In this document: positions 9,984-18,974 of the stretch, piece after piece
How positions within the stretch are numbered: position 1 is the stretch's first letter
Layout of the letters: every line of letters starts with the position of its first letter
Assembly: GCF_000378185.1 (NCBI RefSeq)
Contig: NZ_KB899376.1
Span: 214,357 to 278,356 of the forward strand
Direction of reading: 5' to 3'
Length of the DNA stretch: 64,000 nucleotides
Source of the DNA: Salinimonas chungwhensis DSM 16280
GTDB lineage: Bacteria > Pseudomonadota > Gammaproteobacteria > Enterobacterales > Alteromonadaceae
Made by a program: the position numbers and the translations under genes
The notes under the pieces: model-generated
What the model saw: only the letters and a program-made list of their open reading frames with translations
Told to the model about the DNA's origin: nothing
Database searches by the model: none

Positions 9984-10311
9984 AGTTTCCTTAAAGTTAA
10001 CATACCGTAACAACGCTGAATTACCTTTTCACTTACGGCTTTGATACAGTGCGTGACAAAGCGCGCTTTGCCAATAAGCCGGCCAGTGCCGCACAAAATC
10101 CGGTGCGTAATCAGACAAGCTATTGGTTGTCTCGAATCAACTTGCGTTAGACCATAAAGTACGCCGTGCTGATTCACACTTACCGAGTTATCACAATGTC
10201 GGCTTAATTATATAACTAGCATGATAGCGATGCGCAGCCCTGAAGCGTTGCAAAATGCAAACTACGTCGCAGACGGAAAGCGTGCTCCATCTGCAACACG
10301 GGCGTAGTATG
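9984..10311. other. Intergenic region between cusA end and copC start
   Basis: This should contain the promoter of copCD. A perfect 14-bp palindrome CAAAGCGCGCTTTG lies at 10057-10070. A weak hairpin (GCAGACGG pairing with CCATCTGC, about 10275-10300) sits just after the cusA stop but has no T tract, so I do not call it a terminator. Confidence 0.4.
10057..10070. promoter_or_regulatory. 14-bp perfect palindrome upstream of copC
   Basis: The sequence CAAAGCGCGCTTTG is fully self-complementary and lies about 75 bp before the copC start, where an operator could sit. A 14-bp perfect palindrome is expected a few times by chance in 64 kb, so its significance rests only on position. It does not match a copper-regulator box that I can name. 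Confidence 0.25.
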
Positions 10312-13300
10312 TTACGCATCGTTAATCTGCCTGTTGTGCCTATCAATGCTGCGCTTTTTAGCGAGCGCATAAACCACAGGCAAGACCACTAACGTCAGCA
10401 TTAACGCGCTGGTCATCCCCCCCACCAATGGCGTAGCAATGCGGCTCATGACCTCAGAACCGGTCCCGCTGCCCAGCATGATTGGCAGTAAGCCGATAAT
10501 AATTGTGGCTACAGTCATCATTACCGGCCTGACACGCAGCACCGCACCCTCCAACAAGGCTTGCCTGTAAGCTTCTTTATCAATCGGTACCTGGTGCTTC
10601 ACCGCGTTTTGCTTCAGTCCAGCTAACGCCTGGTTTAAATAAACCAACATAATCACTGCAATTTCCACAGCAACTCCCGCTAACGCGACAAAGCCTACTC
10701 CAACAGCGATGGACAGGTTGAAACCTTGTAAATATAACAGCCACAACCCACCAATCATGGCCATGGGTAGTGTCAGAATAATCATAAAAACTTCACTGAT
10801 GGCGCGAAAATTCAGGTAGAGCAATATGATGATAATGACAATTGTGAGTGGAACCACGTAGGCCAGCTTTTGTTTAGCCCGTTCCATATATTCATACTGA
10901 CCAGACCAGGTCAGTGAATACCCGGCTGGCAAATTCAGTTGTTGAGCTAACACTTTTCTGGCATTTGCTACATACGAGCCGACATCTGTATTTTGAATAT
11001 CAATAAATGTCCAGCCGTTGATTCTGGCGTTTTCACTTTTGATACCCGGGGGACCATCTTCTATATAGATGTCGGCCACATCCCCTAATACTATTTGCTG
11101 GCCGTTGGCTGTAATAATGGGCAACCGCGCCAGAGTTTCAGGTGAATCCCTATAATCCTGCGGGTAGCGAAGATTAACCGGATACCGCTCCAGGCCCTCC
11201 ACGGTGCGGGTCACATCCACGCCGCCAATCGCGGTGGCCACCACCTGCTGAACATCAGCAATATTTAATCCATAGCGACTGGCAGCCTGGCGTTTAATTG
11301 CAATTTTGAGATAACGACCGCCGGCGACCCGTTCAGAATAGACCGATGCGGTGCCGGGCAAATCGGTAAGCAAACGTTCAAGGTCTTGTCCTATTTTTTG
11401 AATAACATCCAATTCAGGCCCGGCAACCCTGATACCCACCGGCGTTTTAATCCCCGTAGCGAGCATATCAATTCGTGTTTTAATTGGCATCACCCAGGCA
11501 TTGGTCAGTCCGGGAAAGTTAACGAGCGCGTCCAGTTCTGCAATTAAGTCGTCGGTGGTCGTGCCTTCACGCCATTCGCTTTTGGGTTTGAGGCGAATAA
11601 AGGTTTCTATCATTGTTAACGGTGCCGGGTCAGTGGCGGTTTCTGCACGCCCGACTTTACCAAACACCGATTCCACCTCCGGCAATGTGCTGATAAGTTT
11701 ATCGGTCTGTTGCAGCAGCTGTCGGGCTTTACCGATGGAGATCCCCGGATAGGTAGTTGGCATATACATCAGATCGCCTTCATCCAGTGGCGGGATAAAC
11801 TCACTGCCCAGCTTTGTTAACGGGTAAAAGCCTGCCAGGGTGATCACTAGCGCCATGATTAATGTCAGACGAGGGAACCCAAGTGCCCGCTTTAATACCG
11901 GCCGATAAAGAGCAACAAGCACCCGGTTGAGAGGATTTTGTGATTCGGGCCGTATTTTCCCACGAATAAAATAGCCCATCAAAACCGGGACTACTGTAAT
12001 GGCGATACCAGCAGACGCAGCCATCGCATAAGTTTTGGTAAACGCCAGAGGCGCGAACATCCGGCCTTCCTGTGCCTCAAGAATGAAGACGGGCAGAAAA
12101 GATACTGTGATTATCAGCAAACTGAAAAACAGAGCAGGGCCTACTTCTGCAGCGGATCTTGCCACTATTTCCCAGCGGTTTTCGCTGGTCACCGTCTCTT
12201 TCTCCATGTGTTTATGCATATTTTCAATCATTACAATGGCGCCATCGGTCATTGCGCCTATTGCAATTGCAATTCCGCCAAGAGACATAATATTGGCATT
12301 TATACCCTGTATATACATAACAATAAACGCCGCCAGAATGCCCAGGGGCAGGGTGATTACAGCCACCATCGAAGAGCGTAGATGAAACAGAAATGCCATG
12401 CAGATAAGCGCCACCACAAGCAATTCTTCGGTGAGCTTATTCTGCAGATTATCAATTGCCCGGCCAATTAACGCAGAGCGATCATACACTGTGACTACCT
12501 CAACACCTTCGGGCAGGGACCCTTCCAGTTCCCTGAGACGTTGTTTTACCGCATCAATGGTTTGCTGGGCATTTTCGCCGTAGCGCATGACCACGATGCC
12601 ACCCACAACTTCGCCTTCCCCGTTTAGTTCAGCCACACCGCGCCGCATCTGCGGGCCAATACTTACATTGGCTATCTCACCGATGGTAACCGGCGTGCCG
12701 GTATCACTAACCCCCAAAGGAATAGCTTCGATATCTTTTATTGACGTAATGTAGCCGGTTGCTGTCACCATGTATTCAGCTTCAGCCATTTCGATAACTG
12801 ACGCGCCTGTCTCCTGGTTTCCTCTGGCCAGAGCACGTTGAACCACGTCCAGGGGGATGCTGTAAGCGCGCAGGCGGTCAGGATCGACCTGCACCTGATA
12901 CTGCTTTACCATCCCTCCCACCGTGGCAACTTCGGCAACACCATCTACCGCTTGTAGCTCGTAACGCAAAAACCAGTCCTGGATAGTCCGCAACTGGCTA
13001 AGATCATGCTTGCCAGACGGGTCGGTGAGGGCATACATAAATACCCAGCCGACGCCGGTAGCATCGGGTCCAATCTGAGGTGTGGCGTTTGTCGGAAGAC
13101 TGTCGGAAGCCTGATTGAGATATTCCAGTACCCGACTTCTGGCCCAGTACAAGTCAGTATCATCTTCGAAAATCACATAGACATAGGAGTCCCCAAAAAA
13201 AGAAAACCCGCGGACCGTTTTCGCTTTGGGGACCGATAACAACGCAGTGGTTAACGGATAGGTTACCTGGTCCTGCACCACCTGCGGAGATTGGCCCGGA

Positions 13301-13458
13301 TAGCTGGTTTTTACAATGACCTGTACATCAGACAGATCGGGCAGCGCATCGACGGGCGTTTTACTGACCGCATATATGCCACCACATGTCAGCAGTACGG
13401 TAACCAGCAACACTAAAAAGCGGTTTTTAACCGACCATCGTATTATCGCTTCAATCAT
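10312..13458 (-). CDS. cusA: CusA/SilA-type heavy-metal RND efflux permease
   Basis: This is the inner-membrane proton-driven pump of a Cu(I)/Ag(I) CusCBA system. It has 1048 residues, the usual CusA size, with twelve predicted helices in two halves and two large periplasmic loops. The three methionines that form the metal site of E. coli CusA are in conserved contexts: DEGDLMYMPTT, TMIETFI and RIDMLATGIK. The charged TM4 residue appears in GAMTDGAIVMIEN. It follows cusB by 21 bp in the order cusC-cusB-cusA. Substrate monovalent copper/silver is inferred from the Met residues and the flanking copper genes. Confidence 0.95.
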   Translation of the reverse strand: MIEAIIRWSVKNRFLVLLVTVLLTCGGIYAVSKTPVDALPDLSDVQVIVKTSYPGQSPQVVQDQVTYPLTTALLSVPKAKTVRGFSFFGDSYVYVIFEDDTDLYWARSRVLEYLNQASDSLPTNATPQIGPDATGVGWVFMYALTDPSGKHDLSQLRTIQDWFLRYELQAVDGVAEVATVGGMVKQYQVQVDPDRLRAYSIPLDVVQRALARGNQETGASVIEMAEAEYMVTATGYITSIKDIEAIPLGVSDTGTPVTIGEIANVSIGPQMRRGVAELNGEGEVVGGIVVMRYGENAQQTIDAVKQRLRELEGSLPEGVEVVTVYDRSALIGRAIDNLQNKLTEELLVVALICMAFLFHLRSSMVAVITLPLGILAAFIVMYIQGINANIMSLGGIAIAIGAMTDGAIVMIENMHKHMEKETVTSENRWEIVARSAAEVGPALFFSLLIITVSFLPVFILEAQEGRMFAPLAFTKTYAMAASAGIAITVVPVLMGYFIRGKIRPESQNPLNRVLVALYRPVLKRALGFPRLTLIMALVITLAGFYPLTKLGSEFIPPLDEGDLMYMPTTYPGISIGKARQLLQQTDKLISTLPEVESVFGKVGRAETATDPAPLTMIETFIRLKPKSEWREGTTTDDLIAELDALVNFPGLTNAWVMPIKTRIDMLATGIKTPVGIRVAGPELDVIQKIGQDLERLLTDLPGTASVYSERVAGGRYLKIAIKRQAASRYGLNIADVQQVVATAIGGVDVTRTVEGLERYPVNLRYPQDYRDSPETLARLPIITANGQQIVLGDVADIYIEDGPPGIKSENARINGWTFIDIQNTDVGSYVANARKVLAQQLNLPAGYSLTWSGQYEYMERAKQKLAYVVPLTIVIIIILLYLNFRAISEVFMIILTLPMAMIGGLWLLYLQGFNLSIAVGVGFVALAGVAVEIAVIMLVYLNQALAGLKQNAVKHQVPIDKEAYRQALLEGAVLRVRPVMMTVATIIIGLLPIMLGSGTGSEVMSRIATPLVGGMTSALMLTLVVLPVVYALAKKRSIDRHNRQINDA

Positions 13459-13479
13459 AACAGCGCGTATCCTTTGAAT

Positions 13480-15273
13480 TTAATGATGGTCGTGACTGGC
13501 GTCTGATTTATCCTTTGCGCCAGGCTGTGACATTATGTGAATGCCAGTGATTAACAGTGACTCATCGTCTTGTCGGGTAACTTCAAAATGTAAGGTTTGA
13601 TCCGGTGCAAGACTGTCCATATCGACGCTGTCATCGACCGCAAAATCCATCACCATAGCTGGCCACTGCCACGCTTCAACAGGTTCATGGTCGATAGTGA
13701 CCATGCGGGTTTGGTGCTTAACTGCAGTTACTTTGCCTAAGATAGCAATAGACCTGGGTTTCTCCGGTGCAAACGAATCTTTATCGCCTTGGCCCTGGCC
13801 AGCGTAGGACTCTGCTGCAGGACTATTTTTGATCACATGAATAGCTGACACGACGGGCATATCTTGTGTTTTGGTGATTTTGAAGTGCAGGGCAGCATCT
13901 GGTTTAAGTTTTTCCATGTCTATGGTCTTGGCGACTGCAAATGTCATAGTCATGGCAGGCCAGGACCATGTTTGCACAGGGGCATGCCTGATGGTGACCT
14001 GACGATTCGCGATGCTTTTACCCTCAATAACCCCTTCTGCCCAGGCGGTGTTGTCAGCCTCAGTCGGCGTGTCGATACGGGCAAAATCTGCGGTTTTGCT
14101 TGATTCAGAATCAATTAGAAACTGTGCTGAGGTGACAACTTCAGCGCCGGGTTTAAGCCCTTCAAGTATTTCAATGTTATTCTCGCCTGCCCGCCCAAGT
14201 GTCACCGCTACAGAGCGAAACTTGCCATCACCCATGGCCAGTACCACCCGATTCATAGTGCCTGTTCGAATAACCGCCTCTTTGGGCACGCTAACAATGC
14301 CCGTGTTGTCGGGTAGACTGATATGTACATTAGCCAGCATATTAGGTTTGAGTATCTGTTGAGGATTTTTAAACTTCAATCGTACCGGCAGCGTGCGCGT
14401 ATCAGGTTTCAGTGAGGGCGCAATGTAAGCAATATTGCCATGCCAGATTTTACCTTTCACCGCATCTACGGTCATCGTTACCGGCATATCGGTTTGCACC
14501 GCACTGGCATCTGTTTCATACACGTGTGCTTCTACCCAAACTGAGTCCAAACGAGCGATACTCATCAATGTCATGCCCGGTTTTACGTAAAATCCATCAC
14601 GGATATTCAGTGCATTTACGAAGCCGCTTTGCGGTGCATAAAATGTAATATCCCTGACGATAGCCCGGCTTTCACTTACCATGCGGATGACATCGGATGA
14701 CACACCAAGCGCCTTCAGACGCTCTCTGGCTGCCTGAATCAAAGAGGGGTTACCCCGCTTAAGTGCAATTATGAGCTCTTCCTGGGCAGTGACCAGTTGT
14801 GGAGAATACAGTGAGTACAGCGGCTGACCCTGTTCAACCGGATCGCCTGCTGCTTTTACGAATTGTTCTTCAATCCACCCCTCTACACGCGGATGAATGT
14901 GAACAATTTCATCTTCATCATAAGCAACAAAGCCCACGGTATTGATATCGTTGTTGATAGCAGAGGTGCTGGCAACGGCAGTCCGTACCCCCATATTTTG
15001 CTCTACCACGGAAGATATAGTGACTGTACCCGCTGGGGCGTTCTGTTGCTCATTCTGTTTATAAACGGGCACCAGGTCCATGCCCATAGGAGATTTTCCT
15101 GGTTTATCTCTGCGGTAACTATCATCCATAGGCGCTACCCAGTACAACGGTTTTTGTTGCGCTGACGCAGTAGTCGTTGGAGTGGTCTCAGTTAACCAAA
15201 GATAAGCGCTGACAATAATTGCCCCTGTCAGGGCCCCGGCCAGTAACGAAAATATAATGGATTTGTTAATCAT
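13480..15273 (-). CDS. cusB: CusB-type adaptor fused to two CusF-like domains
   Basis: A 597-residue membrane fusion protein linking CusA to the outer-membrane channel. It has an N-terminal membrane anchor or signal (residues 5-27), then a short heavy-metal-binding segment (YWVAPMDDSYRRDKPGKSPM) typical of CusB. The adaptor core (barrel-sandwich, hairpin and beta-barrel) spans about 95-415. It differs from E. coli CusB (about 407 aa) by a C-terminal extension with two CusF folds, near residues 428-480 and 505-570. Each has the complete CusF ligand pattern: His, then Trp 8 residues on, then Met at +3 and +5 (WPAMTM, WPAMVM). The tail is His-rich (SHDHH). The fused domains would hold Cu(I)/Ag(I) next to the pump, in place of a separate cusF gene. 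Confidence 0.94.
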   Translation of the reverse strand: MINKSIIFSLLAGALTGAIIVSAYLWLTETTPTTTASAQQKPLYWVAPMDDSYRRDKPGKSPMGMDLVPVYKQNEQQNAPAGTVTISSVVEQNMGVRTAVASTSAINNDINTVGFVAYDEDEIVHIHPRVEGWIEEQFVKAAGDPVEQGQPLYSLYSPQLVTAQEELIIALKRGNPSLIQAARERLKALGVSSDVIRMVSESRAIVRDITFYAPQSGFVNALNIRDGFYVKPGMTLMSIARLDSVWVEAHVYETDASAVQTDMPVTMTVDAVKGKIWHGNIAYIAPSLKPDTRTLPVRLKFKNPQQILKPNMLANVHISLPDNTGIVSVPKEAVIRTGTMNRVVLAMGDGKFRSVAVTLGRAGENNIEILEGLKPGAEVVTSAQFLIDSESSKTADFARIDTPTEADNTAWAEGVIEGKSIANRQVTIRHAPVQTWSWPAMTMTFAVAKTIDMEKLKPDAALHFKITKTQDMPVVSAIHVIKNSPAAESYAGQGQGDKDSFAPEKPRSIAILGKVTAVKHQTRMVTIDHEPVEAWQWPAMVMDFAVDDSVDMDSLAPDQTLHFEVTRQDDESLLITGIHIMSQPGAKDKSDASHDHH

Positions 15274-15276
15274 GGA

Positions 15277-16647
15277 TTAGTCCCGGCGGGTTGAACGAAC
15301 GGGCTCGGACTGAACCAGAAAATAGTTGAGCCGTGCGAGTTGTTTTTGTTTTTCTACCTGAATAGATAATGCCGTTATTTCCGCTTCAAGCTTGTCGATT
15401 TGAGCCTGTACCACCTCGGCAAAATCACCGTTATCATTGGTGTAAGCAGTCATGGCCGTTTCAGCCTGCATATCCGCTTGCTCAAGAATATTATCGGTAT
15501 ACAGATTCTGGCGCTGGCTGATATGTTGCAACTGCACGACCTGATTTTGGAAGCCAGCCATAAGCGACTTCAGCGTAAGTAGTTTACGGGTTTTAACCGC
15601 CTCGGAGGCATAGATTGACGCGTCCAGGTTATGGTCTTGTCGGTGCCGGGAAAAGAGAGGCAAGTCTACACTGAGCCCTACAGAGGCTAGGTCAGCACGG
15701 TTAGTGCCTGCGGGTGTATCATCTCGCCAGCCATAGCTGGCACTGACTTTCCATTGTGGTTTGTATTGTTGTTTAGCCAGCGCCACGTCCTTTTGACTGG
15801 CCTGATAAGCCAATTCGATGGCCTGTACAGTAGGATGCATCATAAGATAATTTACGAGCATCTCAGTATTATTGGCGAGCACCGGCAGGGAAACTGAGGT
15901 GTTCGCCTGTAGCGTCGGAAGGGTATGAGTCAGCTTTCTGGTTGATATTTTTATCGCAGCACCAGAAAGCCGCAGGGTATCTTTATCGTAACCGACGAGC
16001 CACTCACCCAAAGCAGCCAGAGCGGCATCCATTTTCTGAGCCTGTACCGTTATCCGGTCGTCATACCGCATCAGCGCAAGTTCAGCACGTACAATGTCCT
16101 GTTGAAGGGCGCCGCCCGCTGCACTTGTATACATTGATTGGGCAATTTCACGCATTTTCTCAAATAAGCTCTGATTACGCAGCAGTAAACGATGAGTTGC
16201 TTGCGCCTGATAGGCATCCAGCCAAAGTAGCGTAACCTCGCGCTCTATGATCGCTCGCCGGTTTGCACGTTCGTGTGGACCCATGGCCGCCTGAATAGCA
16301 AGCTTCTGCCTGTTCAGCAGGCGTGAGTCGCCACGGGGGAATGCCTGCGATAATCCCACCTGAGCCTGGGTCATATTTTCCTGGCCCGGGCTAAAGGAAT
16401 CTACCGGTAAATTCATCATAGCAAAGGTCAATGTTGGATCAGGCAGTGCATCAGCGGCGATACTGCGGGATTCAGTGGCATTCTGTTGCAGCCTGTTACT
16501 TTGCAGCCAGGGGTCATTTGCTAGTGCTTCGACCACCGCGTTATCCAGTGACAGCGGTGTTGTTTCCTGTGCCGTAGCAGGGCAAAGCAAGCTGGTTAAT
16601 AAGCTGCACAACAAACCGACGGTTTTTGTCCGTGAGATTGCCGTCAT
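15277..16647 (-). CDS. cusC: TolC-family outer-membrane channel of the Cus system
   Basis: The product has 456 residues with a Sec signal peptide (cleavage near TAQE), then two repeats of the OEP/TolC helical-barrel domain. It forms the outer-membrane exit duct for CusBA. Unlike E. coli CusC there is no lipobox cysteine at the cleavage site; the cysteines lie within the signal. Its start overlaps the stop of the DUF411 gene by one base (TGATG), and cusB begins 3 bp after its stop, so these genes are translationally linked. The CusC name is by context; OEP proteins are hard to assign by sequence alone. Confidence 0.9.
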   Translation of the reverse strand: MTAISRTKTVGLLCSLLTSLLCPATAQETTPLSLDNAVVEALANDPWLQSNRLQQNATESRSIAADALPDPTLTFAMMNLPVDSFSPGQENMTQAQVGLSQAFPRGDSRLLNRQKLAIQAAMGPHERANRRAIIEREVTLLWLDAYQAQATHRLLLRNQSLFEKMREIAQSMYTSAAGGALQQDIVRAELALMRYDDRITVQAQKMDAALAALGEWLVGYDKDTLRLSGAAIKISTRKLTHTLPTLQANTSVSLPVLANNTEMLVNYLMMHPTVQAIELAYQASQKDVALAKQQYKPQWKVSASYGWRDDTPAGTNRADLASVGLSVDLPLFSRHRQDHNLDASIYASEAVKTRKLLTLKSLMAGFQNQVVQLQHISQRQNLYTDNILEQADMQAETAMTAYTNDNGDFAEVVQAQIDKLEAEITALSIQVEKQKQLARLNYFLVQSEPVRSTRRD

Positions 16648-17153
16648 CAGAATTGCTCCCCAGGCTGACTAACTGACGCATAGGGGCGATGGGAGCCGTC
16701 TTTTAACAATACTTGTATAGTGTAAGGCTGAAAATGTTCCCCATGCTCCATTCCCGGAGAACCTACTGGCATACCCGGCACAGCCAGCCCGATCGCATTG
16801 GCAGGTGGATTGTTCAAAAATCGCTGCATAAATTTGGCGGGAACATGACCCTCAAAAACATATCCTGATGGGGTGACCGCCGTATGACAGGACTGATATT
16901 CAGACGAAATGTTATGCGTCTGCTTGATACGCGCCATATCACTGACATTCTGTGCTGTTATTTGCCACAGGGAGTGGGAATGTTCGTCAGTACCTTCTGT
17001 TACCGCCTCAAGATGCTTTATCCAGCTTTTGCAACAGCCGCAGGAGGCTGATTTAAAAACTTGCAGTTGTATATTCGAAGGGACCTGAGCAGGCCCTGCC
17101 CATGCCGATGTTGTTAAAAAAATAAGATTCAATAAAACACTATAGTTAGCCAT
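16647..17153 (-). CDS. DUF411 (CopG-like) periplasmic metal-binding protein
   Basis: About 168 residues: a signal peptide (MANYSV to AWAG), then a DUF411 domain with the CGCC motif followed by KSWIKHL. Further conserved residues include the CHTA segment, HVPAKFM, GLAVPGMPVGSPGME and the C-terminal YASV. DUF411 proteins include CopG, a thioredoxin-fold protein that binds copper through a CxCC cysteine set and is found in copper-resistance operons. I choose the start at 17153 because GAGG precedes it and the signal peptide then begins normally. It is coupled to cusC by a one-base overlap. Confidence 0.9.
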   Translation of the reverse strand: MANYSVLLNLIFLTTSAWAGPAQVPSNIQLQVFKSASCGCCKSWIKHLEAVTEGTDEHSHSLWQITAQNVSDMARIKQTHNISSEYQSCHTAVTPSGYVFEGHVPAKFMQRFLNNPPANAIGLAVPGMPVGSPGMEHGEHFQPYTIQVLLKDGSHRPYASVSQPGEQF

Positions 17154-17265
17154 ACCAACCTCAGTACCGAAAAAAGTAAGCGTAAAGAACACATAGATAT
17201 TGCGTCCGCACAAACCTCGCTTATATCAGGTCAAATACCTGAAAAAAGAACGGATCTATCCTGGG

Positions 17266-17646
17266 TCAGGCAACGATGGGTGGGCGAAATAGGGTACTTA
17301 CAGAAAGCGAAGGCAGCATGAACCGTGCGATTGTATTTGCCTTACGCTGGGTGGGAAGACGTTTCAATTCAGAAATACTGTGCAGTAGTGTAAAGGCTGC
17401 ACAGGTCCCGGCGGGGCACTGGCAATCCTGCTTGCAACAGGTAGTGTGCACGGTATCAGCAGAATGCAGATCAATATCGCTGTGAGCGGATACCCTAGCA
17501 GGCTGAGGTGACTGCGAAAGCCTGTCTGCCACATCGGCGTGGGAAGAGCAGGGAGCATTATCATCCGTCATATTCATTGCAAGAGCTTGCCCAGAGAGTG
17601 CTCCTAACATAAGAATTAAACAAAATCGGATTAAGATAGTGACCAT
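17266..17646 (-). CDS. CopL-like small Cys-rich secreted protein
   Basis: A 126-residue protein with a signal peptide (MVTILIR to GQALA) and a Cys cluster TTCCKQDCQCPAGTC near residues 76-90. Met and His residues are scattered before the cluster, and the C terminus ends in RPPIVA. The layout (short secreted protein, CC-x3-C-x-C core, RPP end) recalls the CopL family that sits upstream of copper genes in Xanthomonas. CopL is linked to copper-dependent expression there. The match is from memory of the pattern and is not a full alignment. The start at 17646 has an AGAGG box. It lies between the Grx-MauE and DUF411 genes, all on the same strand. Confidence 0.7.
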   Translation of the reverse strand: MVTILIRFCLILMLGALSGQALAMNMTDDNAPCSSHADVADRLSQSPQPARVSAHSDIDLHSADTVHTTCCKQDCQCPAGTCAAFTLLHSISELKRLPTQRKANTIARFMLPSLSVSTLFRPPIVA

Positions 17647-17719
17647 GTGAACCTCTGTGACGAGTATGCATAATAGCAAATTTTGCATACTCGTAAACGG
17701 TTTCGGTTAAATTAGCGGC

Positions 17720-18451
17720 TTAATATAAAAGCATAATCAGCCCGCCAGCAATCATAAACAGATTTTCCGACAAGGAAACAAACCCCAGGGGAACGTTACT
17801 GTCACCACCAACACACGCGCACTTAAGCTCTCGTTTATCTATATATACTGCTTTGAATACTGAAATAGCACCTACCGTACCGATAAACAGGGAAAAAGGC
17901 GCTACCATGAGGGCAGGCAGCTGTGCAAGCATACCTATACCTGCATAAGCTTCCACAAAGGGATATATATAACCATAACGAAGCCATTTCATGGCCAGCA
18001 GATCATAGGTAATAAAAGAGTTAGTGAACGAATAAAGATCTTTGAGTTTTTGCACCGCCAGCATAATCATTGAAAAGGCGATGAACAGCATCAGTGAACG
18101 AATGGCGAACACGTTGTCACCAACGGCCCATTGCCAGGCAAGCATCATCAATGCGGCGACTGAAAATATAGTTATCACGGGCGTGTAGGTAGTACCGGTT
18201 TGTCCGGCCGGGCCTTTATTGAAAAACTTCCTGAGCTCCTCATAACCTCCGATACGCTCGTCATCAATGAAAGTCTGAGGAGTGGTCTCTACATTGTGTT
18301 TTTCTTTAAATTTATCAATTTCCTCCCTGGAAGTCAGAGTGTGATCCTCAACCTTATAACCCTTTCTTTCAAGCAGGTCTTTGGAACGCAAGCCGAAAGG
18401 GCATTTGTGGTCGGGGGTGGACATACGATATAAAACAGCAGGTTTACTCAT
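17720..18451 (-). CDS. Glutaredoxin-MauE fusion membrane protein
   Basis: The 243-residue product joins two modules. Residues 1-75 form a glutaredoxin-like thioredoxin fold, where the usual CPYC is replaced by CPFG with a single cysteine, followed by TPQTFIDDERIGGYEEL, a typical Grx glutathione-site region. Residues 85-243 are a four-helix MauE/DoxX-like membrane domain, with a conserved cysteine pair CAC near residue 211. MauE proteins relate to disulfide formation or transport of reducing equivalents. It overlaps the upstream DUF305 gene by 8 bp, so both are made together. In the copper region it may protect or recycle thiols, or reduce Cu(II) to Cu(I); this is inference. Confidence 0.85.
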   Translation of the reverse strand: MSKPAVLYRMSTPDHKCPFGLRSKDLLERKGYKVEDHTLTSREEIDKFKEKHNVETTPQTFIDDERIGGYEELRKFFNKGPAGQTGTTYTPVITIFSVAALMMLAWQWAVGDNVFAIRSLMLFIAFSMIMLAVQKLKDLYSFTNSFITYDLLAMKWLRYGYIYPFVEAYAGIGMLAQLPALMVAPFSLFIGTVGAISVFKAVYIDKRELKCACVGGDSNVPLGFVSLSENLFMIAGGLIMLLY

Positions 18452-18974
18452 AATTCTCTCCTGGCTTTAGTTGACCTTTAAAATCAGGTATTGGCCGCGC
18501 ACTTGCTTCTTCTGGTGTGGTCGCCTTGCCATTTTGTTGTATATCTTCGATCAACCACTCCATCTCTTTTATTTCTTTGCGCTGGGCTTTAATAATATCA
18601 TTAGCCAATTCACGCACCCGTGGATCGTCGATATCGCTGCGCTCGCTGGTTAAAATAGCAATGGAATGATGAGGAATCATTGCTTTCATATACGCTGAGT
18701 CCGATATGGTCATTTGCGAGCGAAGCAGATAAAGACATAGCGCGAAAAGCACCACAGCGCTGCCAAAAATCAAAATATTGATACGTTTATCTGTATACAT
18801 TCCCAGCATAAACGCCAGCATGATGACTGCCATCCCAGCGCCCATGTAAAGTGCCATGTAGGTGCGGGTTTCACTGAACCAAATGTGGGAAAGAGCGTAA
18901 GTGTTGAGGTACATCATGATAAACATTGCAATAGTAGATACTGCGATCATTGCAAGAAAGCGCGTATATTTCAT
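18444..18974 (-). CDS. DUF305 membrane protein
   Basis: A 176-residue protein with three hydrophobic helices (about 7-27, 35-58, 65-85) followed by a DUF305 helical domain. The family signature is present as MIPHHSIAI, with downstream ELANDIIKAQRKEIKEME. DUF305 proteins belong to the ferritin-like or metal-associated helical bundles and recur in copper and silver resistance clusters; the biochemical role is not settled. It is the first gene of the copper region. Its ribosome-binding site (TAAGGA) overlaps an inverted repeat at 18984-18997. Confidence 0.88.
   Translation of the reverse strand: MKYTRFLAMIAVSTIAMFIMMYLNTYALSHIWFSETRTYMALYMGAGMAVIMLAFMLGMYTDKRINILIFGSAVVLFALCLYLLRSQMTISDSAYMKAMIPHHSIAILTSERSDIDDPRVRELANDIIKAQRKEIKEMEWLIEDIQQNGKATTPEEASARPIPDFKGQLKPGENYE

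Noticed and set aside
10014-10177. Upstream extension of copC and a 65-codon frame
   Set aside because: The shorter copC start has a good ribosome-binding site and a normal signal peptide; the other frame has no support.
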